Origin: Hafnia psychrotolerans
GTDB lineage: Bacteria > Pseudomonadota > Gammaproteobacteria > Enterobacterales > Enterobacteriaceae
Reading direction: 5' to 3'
DNA: 64,000 bases
Assembly: GCF_014639435.1 (NCBI RefSeq)
Contig: NZ_BMFZ01000013.1
Location: forward strand, 76,520 to 140,519
The position numbers were made by a program, and so were the translations under genes. Shown in pieces: positions 28,432-38,781 of the stretch. How positions within the stretch are numbered: the first letter of the stretch is position 1; each line of letters begins with the position of its first letter. The notes below the pieces were generated by a model that was not told where the DNA came from, ran no database searches, and saw nothing but the letters and a program-made list of their open reading frames with translations.

Positions 28432-29172
28432 ATGTCAGTCTGGCCTTATCCACGGATTGTGGCGCATCGCGGCGGCGGTTCGCTGGCACCGGAAAATACC
28501 CTTGCCGCCATCGATATAGGCGCGAAATACGGTCATACCATGATTGAATTCGACGCCAAGCTGGCGCAGGACGGCGAAATTTTCCTGCTGCATGACGATA
28601 CCCTAAACCGGACCAGCAATGGTTGGGGCGTGGCGGGCGAACTGAGCTGGAGCCAGCTGAACGAACTTGACGCTGGCGGATGGTACGGCGCGGCGTTCAA
28701 AGGCGAAAAGTTGCCGACGCTGGCACAAGTGGCACAGCGCTGTGCGCAGCACAACATGATGGCGAACATCGAGATTAAACCTACCACCGGCACCGACACG
28801 GAAACCGGCACCCAGATAGCGCTGGCGGCTCGTGAGCTGTGGAAAGGTAACGCTGTGCTGCCGTTGCTCTCCTCGTTTGCGTTCGACGCGCTGGTGGCAG
28901 CCCAAAAAGCGGCACCTGAGCTGCCGCGTGGACTTTTGATCGACGAATGGCAAGATGATTGGAAAACGTTGACCGACGAATTGGAGTGCGTGTCATTGCA
29001 CCTCAACCACAACGTGCTGACCGCAGAACGGGTAAAAGCGCTCAAAAATGCCGGTCTGCATATTCTGGTTTACACGGTCAATAAACCCGAGCGCGCGCGC
29101 GAGCTGCTAGGCTGGGGCGTGGATTGTATTTGTACGGACAAGATTGATGTGATTGGGCCAGATTTTGTTTGA
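28432..29172 (+). CDS. ugpQ: Cytoplasmic glycerophosphodiester phosphodiesterase UgpQ
   Basis: A 246-residue GDPD enzyme with no signal peptide. Active-site motifs are [27 protein letters not shown] and [13 protein letters not shown]. It splits glycerophosphodiesters imported by UgpBAEC, unlike the periplasmic GlpQ at 3436-4521. It is the last gene of ugpBAECQ. A short stem (GGGATA/TATCCC, about 29203-29226) follows and may end transcription. Confidence 0.94.
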   Translation: MSVWPYPRIVAHRGGGSLAPENTLAAIDIGAKYGHTMIEFDAKLAQDGEIFLLHDDTLNRTSNGWGVAGELSWSQLNELDAGGWYGAAFKGEKLPTLAQVAQRCAQHNMMANIEIKPTTGTDTETGTQIALAARELWKGNAVLPLLSSFAFDALVAAQKAAPELPRGLLIDEWQDDWKTLTDELECVSLHLNHNVLTAERVKALKNAGLHILVYTVNKPERARELLGWGVDCICTDKIDVIGPDFV

Positions 29173-29310
29173 GTTAATCGCCTGAAAGCACCCGTCGTGA
29201 AAAGGGATATCCTCTTTGTGGTATCCCGGTGATACCTTTCTTATATTAATATCTTTGGAATTCTCCCGCTTCTGACCTTGCTTCATACTTATTTCTTATT
29301 CTGAGGAGAG

Positions 29311-30315
29311 ATGAAGATGCAAATAAGAACATTAGGTGGCGAGTTGAGCGTATCGGCGATGGGCTTCGGCGCAATGGGGCTGAGTGAGTTCTACGGCGAA
29401 GCAAAAGATGCGCATTCCCTTGAGGTATTGAAAACGGTGATCGACACCGGCGTTAACATGATCGATACCGCTAACGTCTACGGTCGTGGACATAACGAAC
29501 GGCTGATTGGACATTTTCTGGCTACGCTGAAAAGCGCGCAGCGTGACCAAATAAAAATCGCCACAAAATGCGGTATCGACCGCCCGGTCGACGCCACCTA
29601 CGAACGCACTATCAACAACCAACCTGATTACATTCGCCAATGCTGTCATGAGTCTTTGCAGCGTCTGGGTGTGGAACGAATTGATCTCTACTACCTGCAC
29701 CGTGTCAATCCTGATGCCTCGATTGAGGAGAGCATGTCTTGCCTGAGTGAATTGGTGAAAGAAGGTAAAATTGCGCATGTGGGGCTGTGTGAGGTGTCGG
29801 CGGTAACGCTCGAAAAAGCTCACCGTGTTCATCCGGTCGCCGCGTTGCAAACCGAGTACTCCCTCTGGACGCGTGATATTGAACAGGACATCCTGCCGAT
29901 GGCTGTCAAATTAGGGATTGGTGTGGTGCCCTATTCACCGCTGGGACGTGGTTTCCTGACGGGGAAATACCTCAATAACAGCCATTTCTCTGAAGGAGAT
30001 TTCCGTAAGAACAATGCCCGTTTCAGTGATGAGAATATGAAGTACAACACTCGCATCCTGGATGTTATTCAGCCCCTGGCCGAAAAATATCACTGCACAT
30101 TGGGGCAAATCGCCCTGGCGTGGCTGTTGGCGCAATATGAGCAGATTGTGCCGATCCCAGGCACCAAAAACAGTCAGTATGCGGTAGAAAATGCCGGTGC
30201 GGCTGATATTACGTTAAGCCCTGAAGATGTGGCGTTCATTAACGCGCTCAAAAACAGTATTGAAATTAAAGGCGAGCGTTACAGCCTCGAAGGCATGAAA
30301 GGCGTCAATGCTTAG
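29311..30315 (+). CDS. Aldo/keto reductase
   Basis: A 334-residue AKR of the AKR13/YakC type. The catalytic tetrad is recognisable: Asp in NMIDTANVYG with the Tyr, Lys in KIATKCG and His in YYLHRVNP. The NADPH-binding end is PIPGTKN. It probably reduces small aldehydes or ketones; the substrate is not readable. The ribosome site is GAGGAGAG before the ATG; a second ATG two codons on is possible. It is part of an accessory block that interrupts E. coli-like order after ugpQ. Confidence 0.85.
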   Translation: MKMQIRTLGGELSVSAMGFGAMGLSEFYGEAKDAHSLEVLKTVIDTGVNMIDTANVYGRGHNERLIGHFLATLKSAQRDQIKIATKCGIDRPVDATYERTINNQPDYIRQCCHESLQRLGVERIDLYYLHRVNPDASIEESMSCLSELVKEGKIAHVGLCEVSAVTLEKAHRVHPVAALQTEYSLWTRDIEQDILPMAVKLGIGVVPYSPLGRGFLTGKYLNNSHFSEGDFRKNNARFSDENMKYNTRILDVIQPLAEKYHCTLGQIALAWLLAQYEQIVPIPGTKNSQYAVENAGAADITLSPEDVAFINALKNSIEIKGERYSLEGMKGVNA

Positions 30316-30342
30316 CGCTGAAGCTTGACCGTTAAGGTATAA

Positions 30343-30372
30343 AAAAGGGCTGAATGATCAGCCCTTTCTTTA
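30343..30372 (+). terminator. Terminator of the aldo/keto reductase gene
   Basis: AAAGGGCTGA (30344-30353) pairs with TCAGCCCTTT (30358-30367) around ATGA, then CTTTAT. Confidence 0.85.
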
Positions 30373-30456
30373 TAGATGAAATAACGTTTCCAACCCGCTC
30401 TGGTTATAAACGCTCCATAATCGAACGCCCGTACCCGGTTAAATCATTACCTGATT

Positions 30457-31671
30457 TCATGCTGCCTCCCCGGAGAGAAGGGTTGTCTGCTCAATTTTTA
30501 TCGGAATGATGGCGACCAGAAGTAATGACAGGACGATCGCCACGCCTGCAATGCTCATCAGTACGGGAATGCTCAATATAGAGACCACCCAGGCGCCGGC
30601 CAGTGCGCCACAGCCAATCGCACCGTTAAAGAAAGAGGCATAGATGGCAGAAGCCGGGAAAGCGTTGTCGCCAGCCAGCCTTAATACCCAGGTCTGGAAA
30701 CCGACGAAAATACCGGAAACCGCCAGGCCCCAGACCACAATCAGCGCCAGAATTTGACCCGATGCCAGATTGGCACCCCATTGACCAAGGGTGATCAGCG
30801 TTGCGGCAATCAGCAGTACGGAGATCGAAACCAAAGGTTTCAACCATTTATCAATCAATATGCCGGTGACAACATTGCCTGCTAAACCGGCGATGCCAAA
30901 AATAAACAGCATTACGGGAATCATGCTGGCAGAGACGGAATGAATACTATGCAGCCAGGGTTCGATGAAGGTAAATGCGGCAAAGTGGGCGGTGATCGCC
31001 AGCAAGGTGGCTGCATAGATTTTCCACATTGCGCCGGAGCGTAAAACACGCGCCAGTGCATCCAGTCCCAATGTACTGCTGTTTTTGACTTTCGGCACGA
31101 TCAGAGCAATACCGAAAAAAGCGATCACGCTGAGTAATGACATCAGCCAGAAGGCAGGACGCCAGCCGAGATTAAGACCGATATAGTTTGAAAGCGGTAC
31201 ACCCAATACGCTGGCGGCAGAGACACCACCAAAAACCACCGAAGTGGCTACGCCGATATACCGCGCAGGAACCATCGAAACAGCGGTAGCACCGATCATT
31301 GCCCAAAACGCGCCGTGCGCGAGTGCGCCAATGACTCTGGCGGCCAGCAACCATGAATAGCTGTCAACTGATGCACAGAGGCTGTTGGAAACCAAAATAA
31401 TTAAGGTCAACACCAGCAATAGCATTTTCTTCGGCAGGTTGCCCAGAAACAGCGAAGAGAGCAGCGCGCTGATCGCTCCAACCCAGGCATACAGTGTGAC
31501 GGTCAGACCAATCATCGATTCAGATTGATGTAAACCCTGTGCCATGGGGGTTAACAGGCCAATTGGCGCTAATTCAGTGGTAACGATGGTAAACGTCGAA
31601 AGCGCGAGAATAATCAGCGCCAGCCATGTTTGTAAACTCAGAGACGGATGGTCATGATGTGCGGTATTCAT
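30457..31671 (-). CDS. MFS exporter, DHA1/SotB-AraJ type
   Basis: A 404-residue protein with 12 predicted helices. It resembles the sugar-efflux/drug-efflux DHA1 branch (TELAPIGLLTPMAQGLHQSES, the helix 4 RVIGALAHGAFWAMIGATAV motif, GVPLSNYIG). The exported compound cannot be told. It is transcribed divergently from the LysR gene at 32027, the usual arrangement of an efflux gene and its regulator. Confidence 0.82.
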   Translation of the reverse strand: MNTAHHDHPSLSLQTWLALIILALSTFTIVTTELAPIGLLTPMAQGLHQSESMIGLTVTLYAWVGAISALLSSLFLGNLPKKMLLLVLTLIILVSNSLCASVDSYSWLLAARVIGALAHGAFWAMIGATAVSMVPARYIGVATSVVFGGVSAASVLGVPLSNYIGLNLGWRPAFWLMSLLSVIAFFGIALIVPKVKNSSTLGLDALARVLRSGAMWKIYAATLLAITAHFAAFTFIEPWLHSIHSVSASMIPVMLFIFGIAGLAGNVVTGILIDKWLKPLVSISVLLIAATLITLGQWGANLASGQILALIVVWGLAVSGIFVGFQTWVLRLAGDNAFPASAIYASFFNGAIGCGALAGAWVVSILSIPVLMSIAGVAIVLSLLLVAIIPIKIEQTTLLSGEAA

Positions 31672-32026
31672 AATATTCCTATTAATGGGGACTTATTATT
31701 TTCGATATTTAAGGTGGAGGTTATTTGGCGGAATTAATTCCATAGATTTAAAATGGGTTAAATAAATATTATTTGGCGAATGCTGGGGATCCTGGGTAGA
31801 TCACGAGTAAGAGACATCACAATATCAATTCACTCTTTTTAGAGAATTGTTACTTTTGTAATATAAATTTGGTATCACACATATTATGGAAAGCGATGGT
31901 GGGTTCGGGTAACCTACTTAACAGCACGCTTTCTACCGTAACGGACACCCGGACAGGTTGTTTTTCTGACGTTGACTATTCCTTCTTTCTCTTGGGATCC
32001 AGGGAAAATGGCGCGGGAGTTATGTA
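31672..32026. promoter_or_regulatory. Divergent MFS/LysR control region
   Basis: A 355-base AT-rich gap. It has a TTAC-TTTT-GTAA palindrome near 31848-31859 and AT tracts typical of promoters. LysR proteins bind T-N11-A dyads; that palindrome is the best candidate but has no support beyond symmetry. A GGGAG ribosome site for the LysR gene ends near 32018. Confidence 0.35.
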
Positions 32027-32956
32027 TTGAATTATTTCAGCGAAAAATTACCTACAATCAAACAATTACAATGCTTTGTTGCTGTCGCCCATGAACTGAA
32101 TTTTCGGCGTGCGGCCGAGCAGATGCGCATGACTCAGCCTCCGCTGACCCGTCAAATTCAGTGCCTTGAAGACGTGTTGGGTTGCCATCTTTTCACCCGT
32201 AACACTCATCAGGTTCACTTAACTGAGGAAGGTATGCAGTTACAGGCACAGGCTATGCAACTGATTGAACAACTTTCACAATTGGTCAAAAGTCTTAAAG
32301 TAGACAGTGGCGTTGTCAGAATGGGGGTGACCCGAACGTTGGATTTCACGTTAATTCCCACTATTAATGCACATCTGGAAAAACTGACTGATGCTGATGA
32401 TGTTGCTTCTTATCAGCTGTCGTCCAAGCAGTTGTTACAAATCCTTGCCCGTGGGAATTTGGACATCGTGCTCACCGGGGAAAAGTCTTCCAGTCATGAT
32501 GACGAATTTGATTTCCGCTGGTTACATCGCGAGCCTCTGATGCTGGCATTGCCTTCATCACATCCGGCAAGTATTAAGGACAGCCTCTCATTACAGGATG
32601 TGGCGGATTTGCCACTGTATTGGTTCAGCCGCAGCGCCAATCCCAGCTTTTATGATAAGTGTGAAGGGTTTTTTGAAAAGCTGCCTTTCACCCTCAAACG
32701 AAAATCAGAACCCGATGACTCTTTGCTGACGCTGGCGAATGTAGCCCGTGGAAAAGGGATGGCGCTGATGCCTGAATCAATGTGTTTGTCGACGCGTGAA
32801 GGATTGTGTTATCGCAAGCTGGAGGCGCGGACAGCCCGACAATTGAATATTGATGTCTATCTGGTGATGCGGAAAAATGAGCAGCGCGAAAAGGTACTCA
32901 GCGCCGTGGAGCAGTTGCTATCGCTTTCCCCCAGAGAACAACCTGAACGGGTTTAA
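32027..32956 (+). CDS. LysR-family transcriptional regulator
   Basis: A 309-residue LTTR. The N-terminal winged helix-turn-helix is at about residues 11-65 (LQCFVAVAHELNFRRAAEQMRMTQPPLTRQIQCLE), followed by the linker helix and the periplasmic-binding-like effector domain. The start appears to be TTG at 32027, nine bases after GGGAG; no in-frame ATG lies before the DNA-binding domain. It likely controls the divergent MFS exporter and perhaps itself. Effector unknown. Confidence 0.85.
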   Translation: MNYFSEKLPTIKQLQCFVAVAHELNFRRAAEQMRMTQPPLTRQIQCLEDVLGCHLFTRNTHQVHLTEEGMQLQAQAMQLIEQLSQLVKSLKVDSGVVRMGVTRTLDFTLIPTINAHLEKLTDADDVASYQLSSKQLLQILARGNLDIVLTGEKSSSHDDEFDFRWLHREPLMLALPSSHPASIKDSLSLQDVADLPLYWFSRSANPSFYDKCEGFFEKLPFTLKRKSEPDDSLLTLANVARGKGMALMPESMCLSTREGLCYRKLEARTARQLNIDVYLVMRKNEQREKVLSAVEQLLSLSPREQPERV

Positions 32957-32990
32957 ACCAAGCAGGGCAGAACCGGATGAAAAGACGCCG

Positions 32991-33305
32991 TTATGGTGTC
33001 TGATTCAATTTCTGATTTAACTGCTGATTGTTCTGGTTGAGCTGTTGGGTTTGCAGGCGCTGCTGATCGTTTTGGATCTGCGAGCGCAGCCTGAGCTGTT
33101 CCTGCTGCTGGCTGTTGGTCATCCCTTGCTGCAACTGGCGCTTTTGCAGTTGTGCGTTGTTCTGCTGTTGCTGTTGCATCCGTTGTTGTGACGGATTATT
33201 TAACAACTGCTGTGCGCGGTCCGGTGGTGGGATCGTATTGGCTGCGGTGGCTTGTACGGCAAAAATCAGCGGCATTAAGGCCAAGAATCCATAAAAGTGT
33301 TTCAT
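32991..33305 (-). CDS. yhhA: Gln-rich secreted protein, DUF2756 (YhhA-like)
   Basis: A 104-residue protein with a signal peptide (cut near ATAAN) and a mature part that is strongly Gln- and Asn-rich and predicted as an extended, partly coiled-coil helix. It resembles E. coli YhhA (DUF2756), which also lies next to ugpQ. Function is unknown. I start at MKHFYGF (ATG at 33305) because GGAGGG lies eight bases before it; an in-frame ATG at 33320 overlaps that ribosome site. It marks the end of the acpT-ugpQ-yhhA block shared with E. coli. Confidence 0.75.
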   Translation of the reverse strand: MKHFYGFLALMPLIFAVQATAANTIPPPDRAQQLLNNPSQQRMQQQQQNNAQLQKRQLQQGMTNSQQQEQLRLRSQIQNDQQRLQTQQLNQNNQQLNQKLNQTP

Positions 33306-33504
33306 CAGAGTACCCTCCATTGAGTCATTCTTTAAGTCTACGCCATAGAACCGTATAACGCGGATGTTCGCAGCAGGTAACGCTTAAAACGTGTGTTTGC
33401 TCTCATTAGGTTTATTATTGTACAGACGTAAACCCACTTTCGATGCCGCACCTTTCCAACTTCCGTTACAATCAGCCACCTTCTTCATTTTCGGGCTGAA
33501 CGCC

Positions 33505-34404
33505 GTGCCGTTACTTATTATTACCACCATTTTGTGGGCCTTTTCCTTCAGCCTGATTGGCGTTTATCTTGCCGGACAGGTCGACAGCGTCTTTGCCGTG
33601 TTAGTCCGTTTAGGGCTGGCGGCGTTGGTGTTTCTGCCGTTTCTGCGCTGGAAAGGGTATCCGGTTAAAACGCTGCTGATGTATATGGGAGTCGGTGCGA
33701 TGCAGCTTGGCATCATGTATCTCATCAGCTTTGAGGCCTATTTGTACCTCTCGGTGCCCGAATTCCTGCTGTTTACCGTGATGACGCCACTTTACGTGAC
33801 ACTGATTTATGACCTGATTAGTGGGCGTAAAATCCGCATCGGCTATGCGCTGAGCGCACTGCTGGCCGTCGTAGGTGCGGCGATTATCCGTTATGACCAT
33901 ATTAGCGAACATTTCATCATTGGGTTGTTGCTGGTACAGGCGGCGAACCTCTGCTTTGCGCTTGGACAGGTAGGGTACAAACGGCTGATGGAAACGCATC
34001 CAATGCCGCAGCATACGGCGTTTTCCTGGTTCTATCTTGGCGCACTGCTCTGCGCGGTGGTGGCGTGGTGCCTGTGGGGTAATCCGCAGAAACTGCCCAC
34101 CACGGATCTGCAATGGGGCATTCTGGTGTGGCTGGGGATCGGCGCTTCGGGGCTGGGTTACTTCATGTGGAACTACGGTGCGACGCAGGTGGACGCCGGA
34201 ACGTTGGGGATTATGAACAACTTTCACGTCCCGGCCGGGCTGCTGGTAAATCTGGCGATTTGGCAACAGCAGCCACACTGGCCGAGTTTTATCCTCGGCG
34301 CGGCGGTGATCATGTCCTCACTGTGGGTGCACCGGCGTTGGGTCGTGCCGCATCGCGAACAAAAGGCAGATGATCGCACGCGTGCTGGCGCGCAGAACGA
34401 ATAA
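33505..34404 (+). CDS. yigM: EamA-family transporter YigM (biotin/carboxylate type)
   Basis: A ten-helix DMT/EamA transporter next to metR, as is yigM in E. coli, where it imports biotin. With the GTG at 33505 the product is 299 residues, the usual YigM length, starting before [21 protein letters not shown]. The frame stays open upstream to a GTG at 33391, which would add 38 residues rich in basic and aromatic positions; I judge the shorter form better but am not certain. The last 95 bases overlap the end of metR on the other strand. Confidence 0.78.
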   Translation: MPLLIITTILWAFSFSLIGVYLAGQVDSVFAVLVRLGLAALVFLPFLRWKGYPVKTLLMYMGVGAMQLGIMYLISFEAYLYLSVPEFLLFTVMTPLYVTLIYDLISGRKIRIGYALSALLAVVGAAIIRYDHISEHFIIGLLLVQAANLCFALGQVGYKRLMETHPMPQHTAFSWFYLGALLCAVVAWCLWGNPQKLPTTDLQWGILVWLGIGASGLGYFMWNYGATQVDAGTLGIMNNFHVPAGLLVNLAIWQQQPHWPSFILGAAVIMSSLWVHRRWVVPHREQKADDRTRAGAQNE

Positions 34405-35245
34405 AGGCTTCAACGACCGGCTGACGCTGTTCGCCATCGCGCACGGCGGCATAGAGTCGGCTCCATAAGCCATCGCCCAGGGTTTTGGTCACCACTAAAC
34501 CCTGGCGCTCAAAACTCTCCACCACCCAGTGTGGTAACGCTGCAATCCCCATTCTCGCCGACACCATCTGAATCAATAATAAGGTGTTATCGACACTTTT
34601 CAGTGACGGGCTGACGCCTGCCGGTTGCAGGAAATGCCGCCAGATATCCAGACGCTGGCGCTGCACCGGATAAATCATCAGCGTTTCACTGCTGAGATCT
34701 TCCGGCGTGATGACAGGTTTGGCGGCCAGAGAGTGATCCGGCGCCAGCACCAGACGAACTTCAAAATCAAACATCGGCGAATAGTGCAAACCGCTGCGCG
34801 GCAGGATGTCGGAGGTCAGGACGATGTCCAGCTCGCCCTGTTGCAGCGCCGGCTGCGGGTCAAAGGTGACGCCGGATTTAAAGTCCATCAGGACCTGCGG
34901 CCAGTGGATACGAAAGTTATCTAACGCGGGTGTCAGCCACTGAATACAGCTGTGGCATTCAATCGCGATGCGCAGCGACGTCTGATGCGGCTCATTGCAT
35001 GCCTGCAACGCCTGCTGGATTTGCGGCAGCACCTGTTCCGCCAGATTCAGCATGATCTCGCCCTGAGGTGTAAAGCGCAGTGGCTGGCTTTTGCGCACAA
35101 ACAGCCTGAAACCCAGACGTTGCTCAAGGTCGCTGAATTGGTGCGAAAGAGCCGATTGGGTTTGGTGCAGCTGTGAAGCTGCGGCGGCCAGCGACCCGGT
35201 GTTGCGCAGAGCCTGCAACGTCCTGAGGTGTTTCAATTCGATCAT
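34310..35245 (-). CDS. metR: Methionine regulator MetR (LysR family)
   Basis: A 311-residue LTTR. The helix-turn-helix covers about residues 1-62 ([38 protein letters not shown]). It matches E. coli MetR through the conserved tail [14 protein letters not shown]. MetR activates metE with homocysteine as coactivator. It is divergent from metE, sharing a 104-base control region. Its 3' end overlaps the convergent yigM end by 95 bases, within coding sequence on both strands. Confidence 0.93.
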   Translation of the reverse strand: MIELKHLRTLQALRNTGSLAAAASQLHQTQSALSHQFSDLEQRLGFRLFVRKSQPLRFTPQGEIMLNLAEQVLPQIQQALQACNEPHQTSLRIAIECHSCIQWLTPALDNFRIHWPQVLMDFKSGVTFDPQPALQQGELDIVLTSDILPRSGLHYSPMFDFEVRLVLAPDHSLAAKPVITPEDLSSETLMIYPVQRQRLDIWRHFLQPAGVSPSLKSVDNTLLLIQMVSARMGIAALPHWVVESFERQGLVVTKTLGDGLWSRLYAAVRDGEQRQPVVEAFIRSARQHACDHLPFVRDAARPNAGAPTVRT

Positions 35246-35279
35246 GAGAGTCCTTCACTGTGCCATGAATAATTTGCGC

Positions 35280-35332
35280 TTGTGCAATATACAGTACCTG
35301 CGGATTATAGATGTGTAAACATCTGGACGGCT
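35280..35332 (+). promoter_or_regulatory. metE promoter with tandem MetJ boxes
   Basis: A -35 TTGTGC (35280-35285), 17-base spacer and -10 GATTAT (35303-35308) are followed by three adjacent eight-base Met boxes, AGATGTGT, AAACATCT and GGACGGCT (35309-35332), each matching AGACGTCT at about six positions. MetJ with SAM would block the start point. A MetR-like TGAATAATTTGC lies at about 35264. Confidence 0.7.
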
Positions 35333-35349
35333 AAACAGGAATTTAAAAG

Positions 35350-37626
35350 ATGACGATACTGAATCACACTCTGGGTTTTCCACGCGTTGGTCTGCGTCGT
35401 GAACTTAAAAAAGCACAAGAAAGCTACTGGGCAGGCAATTCCACACAGGAAGAGCTGCTGGCAACTGGCCGCGAACTACGCGCCCGTCACTGGAAACAAC
35501 AGGCCGAAGCGGGCGTGGATCTGCTGCCGGTTGGCGATTTCGCCTGGTACGATCACGTACTGACCACCAGCTTGCTGCTGGGTAACGTGCCTGCACGTCA
35601 CCAGAATGCCGACGGCTCTGTGGATCTCGATACCTTATTCCGTCTTGGCCGTGGCCGCGCACCGACCGGTAAACCGGCTGCGGCTGCGGAAATGACCAAA
35701 TGGTTCAACACCAACTATCACTACATGGTGCCGGAGTTCGTGAAAGGCCAGCAGTTCAAACTGAGCTGGACGCAATTGCTGGAAGAAGTAGACGAAGCGC
35801 TGGCGCTCGGCCACAAAGTGAAACCGGTTCTGCTCGGCCCGCTGACTTACCTGTGGCTTGGCAAAGTGAAAGGCGAGCAGTTCGACCGTCTGACACTGAT
35901 TAACGACATTCTGCCGGTTTATCAGCAAGTGCTGGCCGAACTGGCAAAACGTGACATTGAGTGGGTGCAGATTGATGAACCTGCGCTGGTGCTGGAACTG
36001 CCGCAGGCATGGCTGGATGCCTACAAACCGGCGTACGAGCAACTGCAGGGCAACACCAAACTGTTGCTGACCACCTATTTCGACAGCATTGGCCACAACC
36101 TCAACACCCTTCGTCAATTGCCGGTACAAGGCCTGCACATTGATGCAGTCGCCGGTCGCGATGACCTAAAAACCGTGATTAACACACTGCCAAAAGAGTG
36201 GCTGATTTCACTGGGCGTGATCAACGGGCGTAACGTCTGGCGTGCGGATTTGAGCACCTGGTTCGACCGCCTGAAACCGCTGGTCGAAGGTCGTAACGTC
36301 TGGATCGGCAGTTCCTGTTCACTGCTCCACAGCCCGATCGACTTAAGCGTTGAAAGCCGCCTGGATGAAGAAGTGAAAAGCTGGTTCGCGTTTGCGTTGC
36401 AAAAATGCGTCGAGCTATCACTGCTGACATCAGCGCTGAACAATCCGACAGCTGAAGCACAGCAGAAACTGGCCGAATACAGCGCGCCAATCCGCGCCCG
36501 CCGTGAATCGACCCGCGTGAATAACGCAGCCGTCGGTAAACGTGTTGCGGCCATTACCGCCGCTGATATCGAGCGTCCAAACGTTTACACCCAACGTGCT
36601 ATCGCCCAGCGTGCCCGTTTCAACCTGCCAGCCTGGCCGACCACCACCATCGGTTCATTCCCGCAAACCACCGAAATCCGTGGCCTGCGTCTGGACTTCA
36701 AACAGGGTCGCCTGGACAACACTAAATATCGCACCGGTATCAGCGAACACATCAAGCAAGCCATCAAAGAACAGGAACGTCTGGGGATCGATGTCCTGGT
36801 TCATGGCGAAGCAGAACGTAACGACATGGTCGAATACTTCGGTGAGCATCTGGACGGTTTTGTGTTCACGCAAAACGGCTGGGTACAGAGCTACGGTTCC
36901 CGCTGTGTGAAACCGCCAGTCATCATCGGCGACGTCAGCCGTCCGCAAGCCATTACCGTCGAGTGGGCGAAGTACGCACAATCGCTGACTGAAAAACCGG
37001 TCAAAGGCATGCTCACCGGCCCGATCACTATTCTTTGCTGGTCCTTCCCGCGTGAAGACGTTAGCCGTGAAACCATCGCCAAGCAAATCGGTCTGGCGCT
37101 GCGTGATGAAGTGGAAGATCTGGAAAAAGCCGGCATCGGTATCATCCAGATTGACGAACCCGCACTGCGCGAAGGCCTGCCGCTGCGCCAGTCTGAGTGG
37201 AATGCCTATCTGCGCTGGGCCGTCGACGCGTTCAAACTGAACGCCGCGATTGCCAAAGATGACACGCAGATCCACACCCACATGTGTTACTGCGAATTCA
37301 ACGACATCATGGATTCGATTGCTGCACTGGATGCGGATGTGATCACTATCGAAACCTCTCGCTCTGATATGGATTTGATCGAAACCTTCAAGGAATTCGA
37401 TTACCCGAATGAAATCGGACCCGGCGTTTACGACATTCACTCACCTAATGTGCCAAGCGTTGAGTGGATCGAAAACCTGTTGCGTAAAGCGGCCGACAGT
37501 ATCCCGGCAGAGCGCCTGTGGGTTAACCCGGACTGCGGCCTGAAAACTCGCGGCTGGCCAGAAACCCGCGAATCACTGGAAAACATGGTCAAAGCGGCTA
37601 AACGTCTGCGGGCTGAGAAAATCTAG
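35350..37626 (+). CDS. metE: Cobalamin-independent methionine synthase MetE
   Basis: A 758-residue double-barrel enzyme that moves a methyl group from 5-methyltetrahydropteroyltri-glutamate to homocysteine. Zinc ligands are in the C-terminal barrel: His and Cys in THMCYCEF, Glu in the [18 protein letters not shown] region and Cys in [13 protein letters not shown]. The N-terminal [20 protein letters not shown] folate-side motif is intact. Ribosome site is AGGA before the ATG. Confidence 0.97.
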   Translation: MTILNHTLGFPRVGLRRELKKAQESYWAGNSTQEELLATGRELRARHWKQQAEAGVDLLPVGDFAWYDHVLTTSLLLGNVPARHQNADGSVDLDTLFRLGRGRAPTGKPAAAAEMTKWFNTNYHYMVPEFVKGQQFKLSWTQLLEEVDEALALGHKVKPVLLGPLTYLWLGKVKGEQFDRLTLINDILPVYQQVLAELAKRDIEWVQIDEPALVLELPQAWLDAYKPAYEQLQGNTKLLLTTYFDSIGHNLNTLRQLPVQGLHIDAVAGRDDLKTVINTLPKEWLISLGVINGRNVWRADLSTWFDRLKPLVEGRNVWIGSSCSLLHSPIDLSVESRLDEEVKSWFAFALQKCVELSLLTSALNNPTAEAQQKLAEYSAPIRARRESTRVNNAAVGKRVAAITAADIERPNVYTQRAIAQRARFNLPAWPTTTIGSFPQTTEIRGLRLDFKQGRLDNTKYRTGISEHIKQAIKEQERLGIDVLVHGEAERNDMVEYFGEHLDGFVFTQNGWVQSYGSRCVKPPVIIGDVSRPQAITVEWAKYAQSLTEKPVKGMLTGPITILCWSFPREDVSRETIAKQIGLALRDEVEDLEKAGIGIIQIDEPALREGLPLRQSEWNAYLRWAVDAFKLNAAIAKDDTQIHTHMCYCEFNDIMDSIAALDADVITIETSRSDMDLIETFKEFDYPNEIGPGVYDIHSPNVPSVEWIENLLRKAADSIPAERLWVNPDCGLKTRGWPETRESLENMVKAAKRLRAEKI

Positions 37627-37655
37627 TTGATAAGCTTATTGTTGTGATGAAACTC

Positions 37656-37679
37656 AGGGGCGCTTCGGCGCTCCTTTTT
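37656..37679 (+). terminator. Terminator of metE
   Basis: AGGGGCGC (37656-37663) pairs with GCGCTCCT (37668-37675) around a TTCG tetraloop, followed by TTTTTC. Confidence 0.85.
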
Positions 37680-37856
37680 CTATAAGGGCAAAGCTCATTC
37701 GTATTTTGTAACGACTTTCTTCCTGCCATTGATCCCCCATTATCGCGCCAGTTTCAGGCGGTTAACGACCTTTGCCGTCAAGCCGTTTTACCCGTCACCC
37801 ACTTTTCTCTTCTAGGCTTAAAGCAGGTTTAACTGATTTTAATGAAGGAGAAAACG

Positions 37857-38624
37857 ATGAATCGATTCACAGACAACGTCGTGGTAGTGACGGGCGCTGG
37901 CTCGGGAATGGGGGCTGCAACGGCTCGGCGTTTCTCCAAAGAGGGCGCAATTGTCGTGCTGGTCGGACGGACCGAAGAGACGCTAGAGAAAGTCGCGCAG
38001 TCACTGAGCAGCACGCAGTACTACATTCATATTGCTGATGTCTCTAAGGCGCAGGATGTTGAACGGATGGCGGCAGTAATTAATGACAAATTTGGTCGTG
38101 TCGATGTGCTGGTTAATGGTGCGGGTATTGCGGTGCAGGGAAAAGTCACCGAAGCCAGTCTGGAAGATTGGCATAAAGTCATCGAAATCGATCTCAGCGG
38201 CGTGTTCTATTGCACACGTTTCTTCATGCCTGCGCTGATTAAAAGCAAAGGGAATATCGTCAATATTTCGTCGGTATCCGGCATGGGAGGCGATTGGGGC
38301 ATGAGCTTCTACAATGCTGCCAAAGGGGGTGTCAGCAATTTCACCCGCTCAATTGCGCTGGATCACGCTAAAGACGGCGTGCGTGTCAATGCGGTATGCC
38401 CATCGCTGACCTTCACGGAAATGGCCGCTAATATCAAAACAAACCAGCCTTTGCTGGATAAGTTCTCCGAACGTATTCCGATGGGGCGCGGCGCAGAGCC
38501 GGAAGAGATCGCTGATGTGATCGCGTTTTTGGCCAGTCATGACGCGCGTTTCGTGACGGGAGTTAATCTGCCGGTAGATGGTGGGTTGATGGCTTCAAAC
38601 GGTCAGCCACCGCTGGCGGGTTAA
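37857..38624 (+). CDS. SDR-family oxidoreductase
   Basis: A 255-residue classical SDR: TGAGSGMG cofactor loop at about 12-19, NGAG near 87-90, catalytic Ser in ISSVSG, and YNAAK. Substrate unknown; it resembles general 3-oxoacyl-ACP reductase-like or glucose-dehydrogenase-like SDRs. I start at MNRFTDNV (37857) because AAGGAG lies just before; an ATG at 37842 overlaps that site. It lies between metE and dlhH, where E. coli has none. Confidence 0.82.
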   Translation: MNRFTDNVVVVTGAGSGMGAATARRFSKEGAIVVLVGRTEETLEKVAQSLSSTQYYIHIADVSKAQDVERMAAVINDKFGRVDVLVNGAGIAVQGKVTEASLEDWHKVIEIDLSGVFYCTRFFMPALIKSKGNIVNISSVSGMGGDWGMSFYNAAKGGVSNFTRSIALDHAKDGVRVNAVCPSLTFTEMAANIKTNQPLLDKFSERIPMGRGAEPEEIADVIAFLASHDARFVTGVNLPVDGGLMASNGQPPLAG

Positions 38625-38684
38625 GACATCATAACGCGAGTTGTCGCGGTCGTTATACCGTGAGTGTCGTTATTAAGTGAGTTT

Positions 38685-38716
38685 AGCCCCGCAAAGCGCA
38701 TTGCTTACGGGGCTTG
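38685..38716. terminator. Terminator between the SDR gene and dlhH
   Basis: AGCCCCG (38685-38691) pairs with CGGGGCT (38708-38714), with an inner AAGC/GCTT stem. It lies between two convergent genes. Confidence 0.65.
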
Positions 38717-38781
38717 TCTGCCGATTATGATCGCATATAAACGCAACATTCCTTGTCTCGTTCGCTATTCGTCGCTTTTCA

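Noticed and set aside
33391..33504. Longer GTG start for yigM
   Set aside because: It adds 38 residues absent from the family; kept only as an alternative.
33610..34278. 222-codon open frame on the minus strand inside yigM
   Set aside because: Antisense shadow; Gln/His/Arg-rich with no fold signature and no ribosome site.
36655..37440. 261-codon open frame on the minus strand inside metE
   Set aside because: It is antisense to a conserved gene with strong codon bias; it has no ribosome site and resembles no family.
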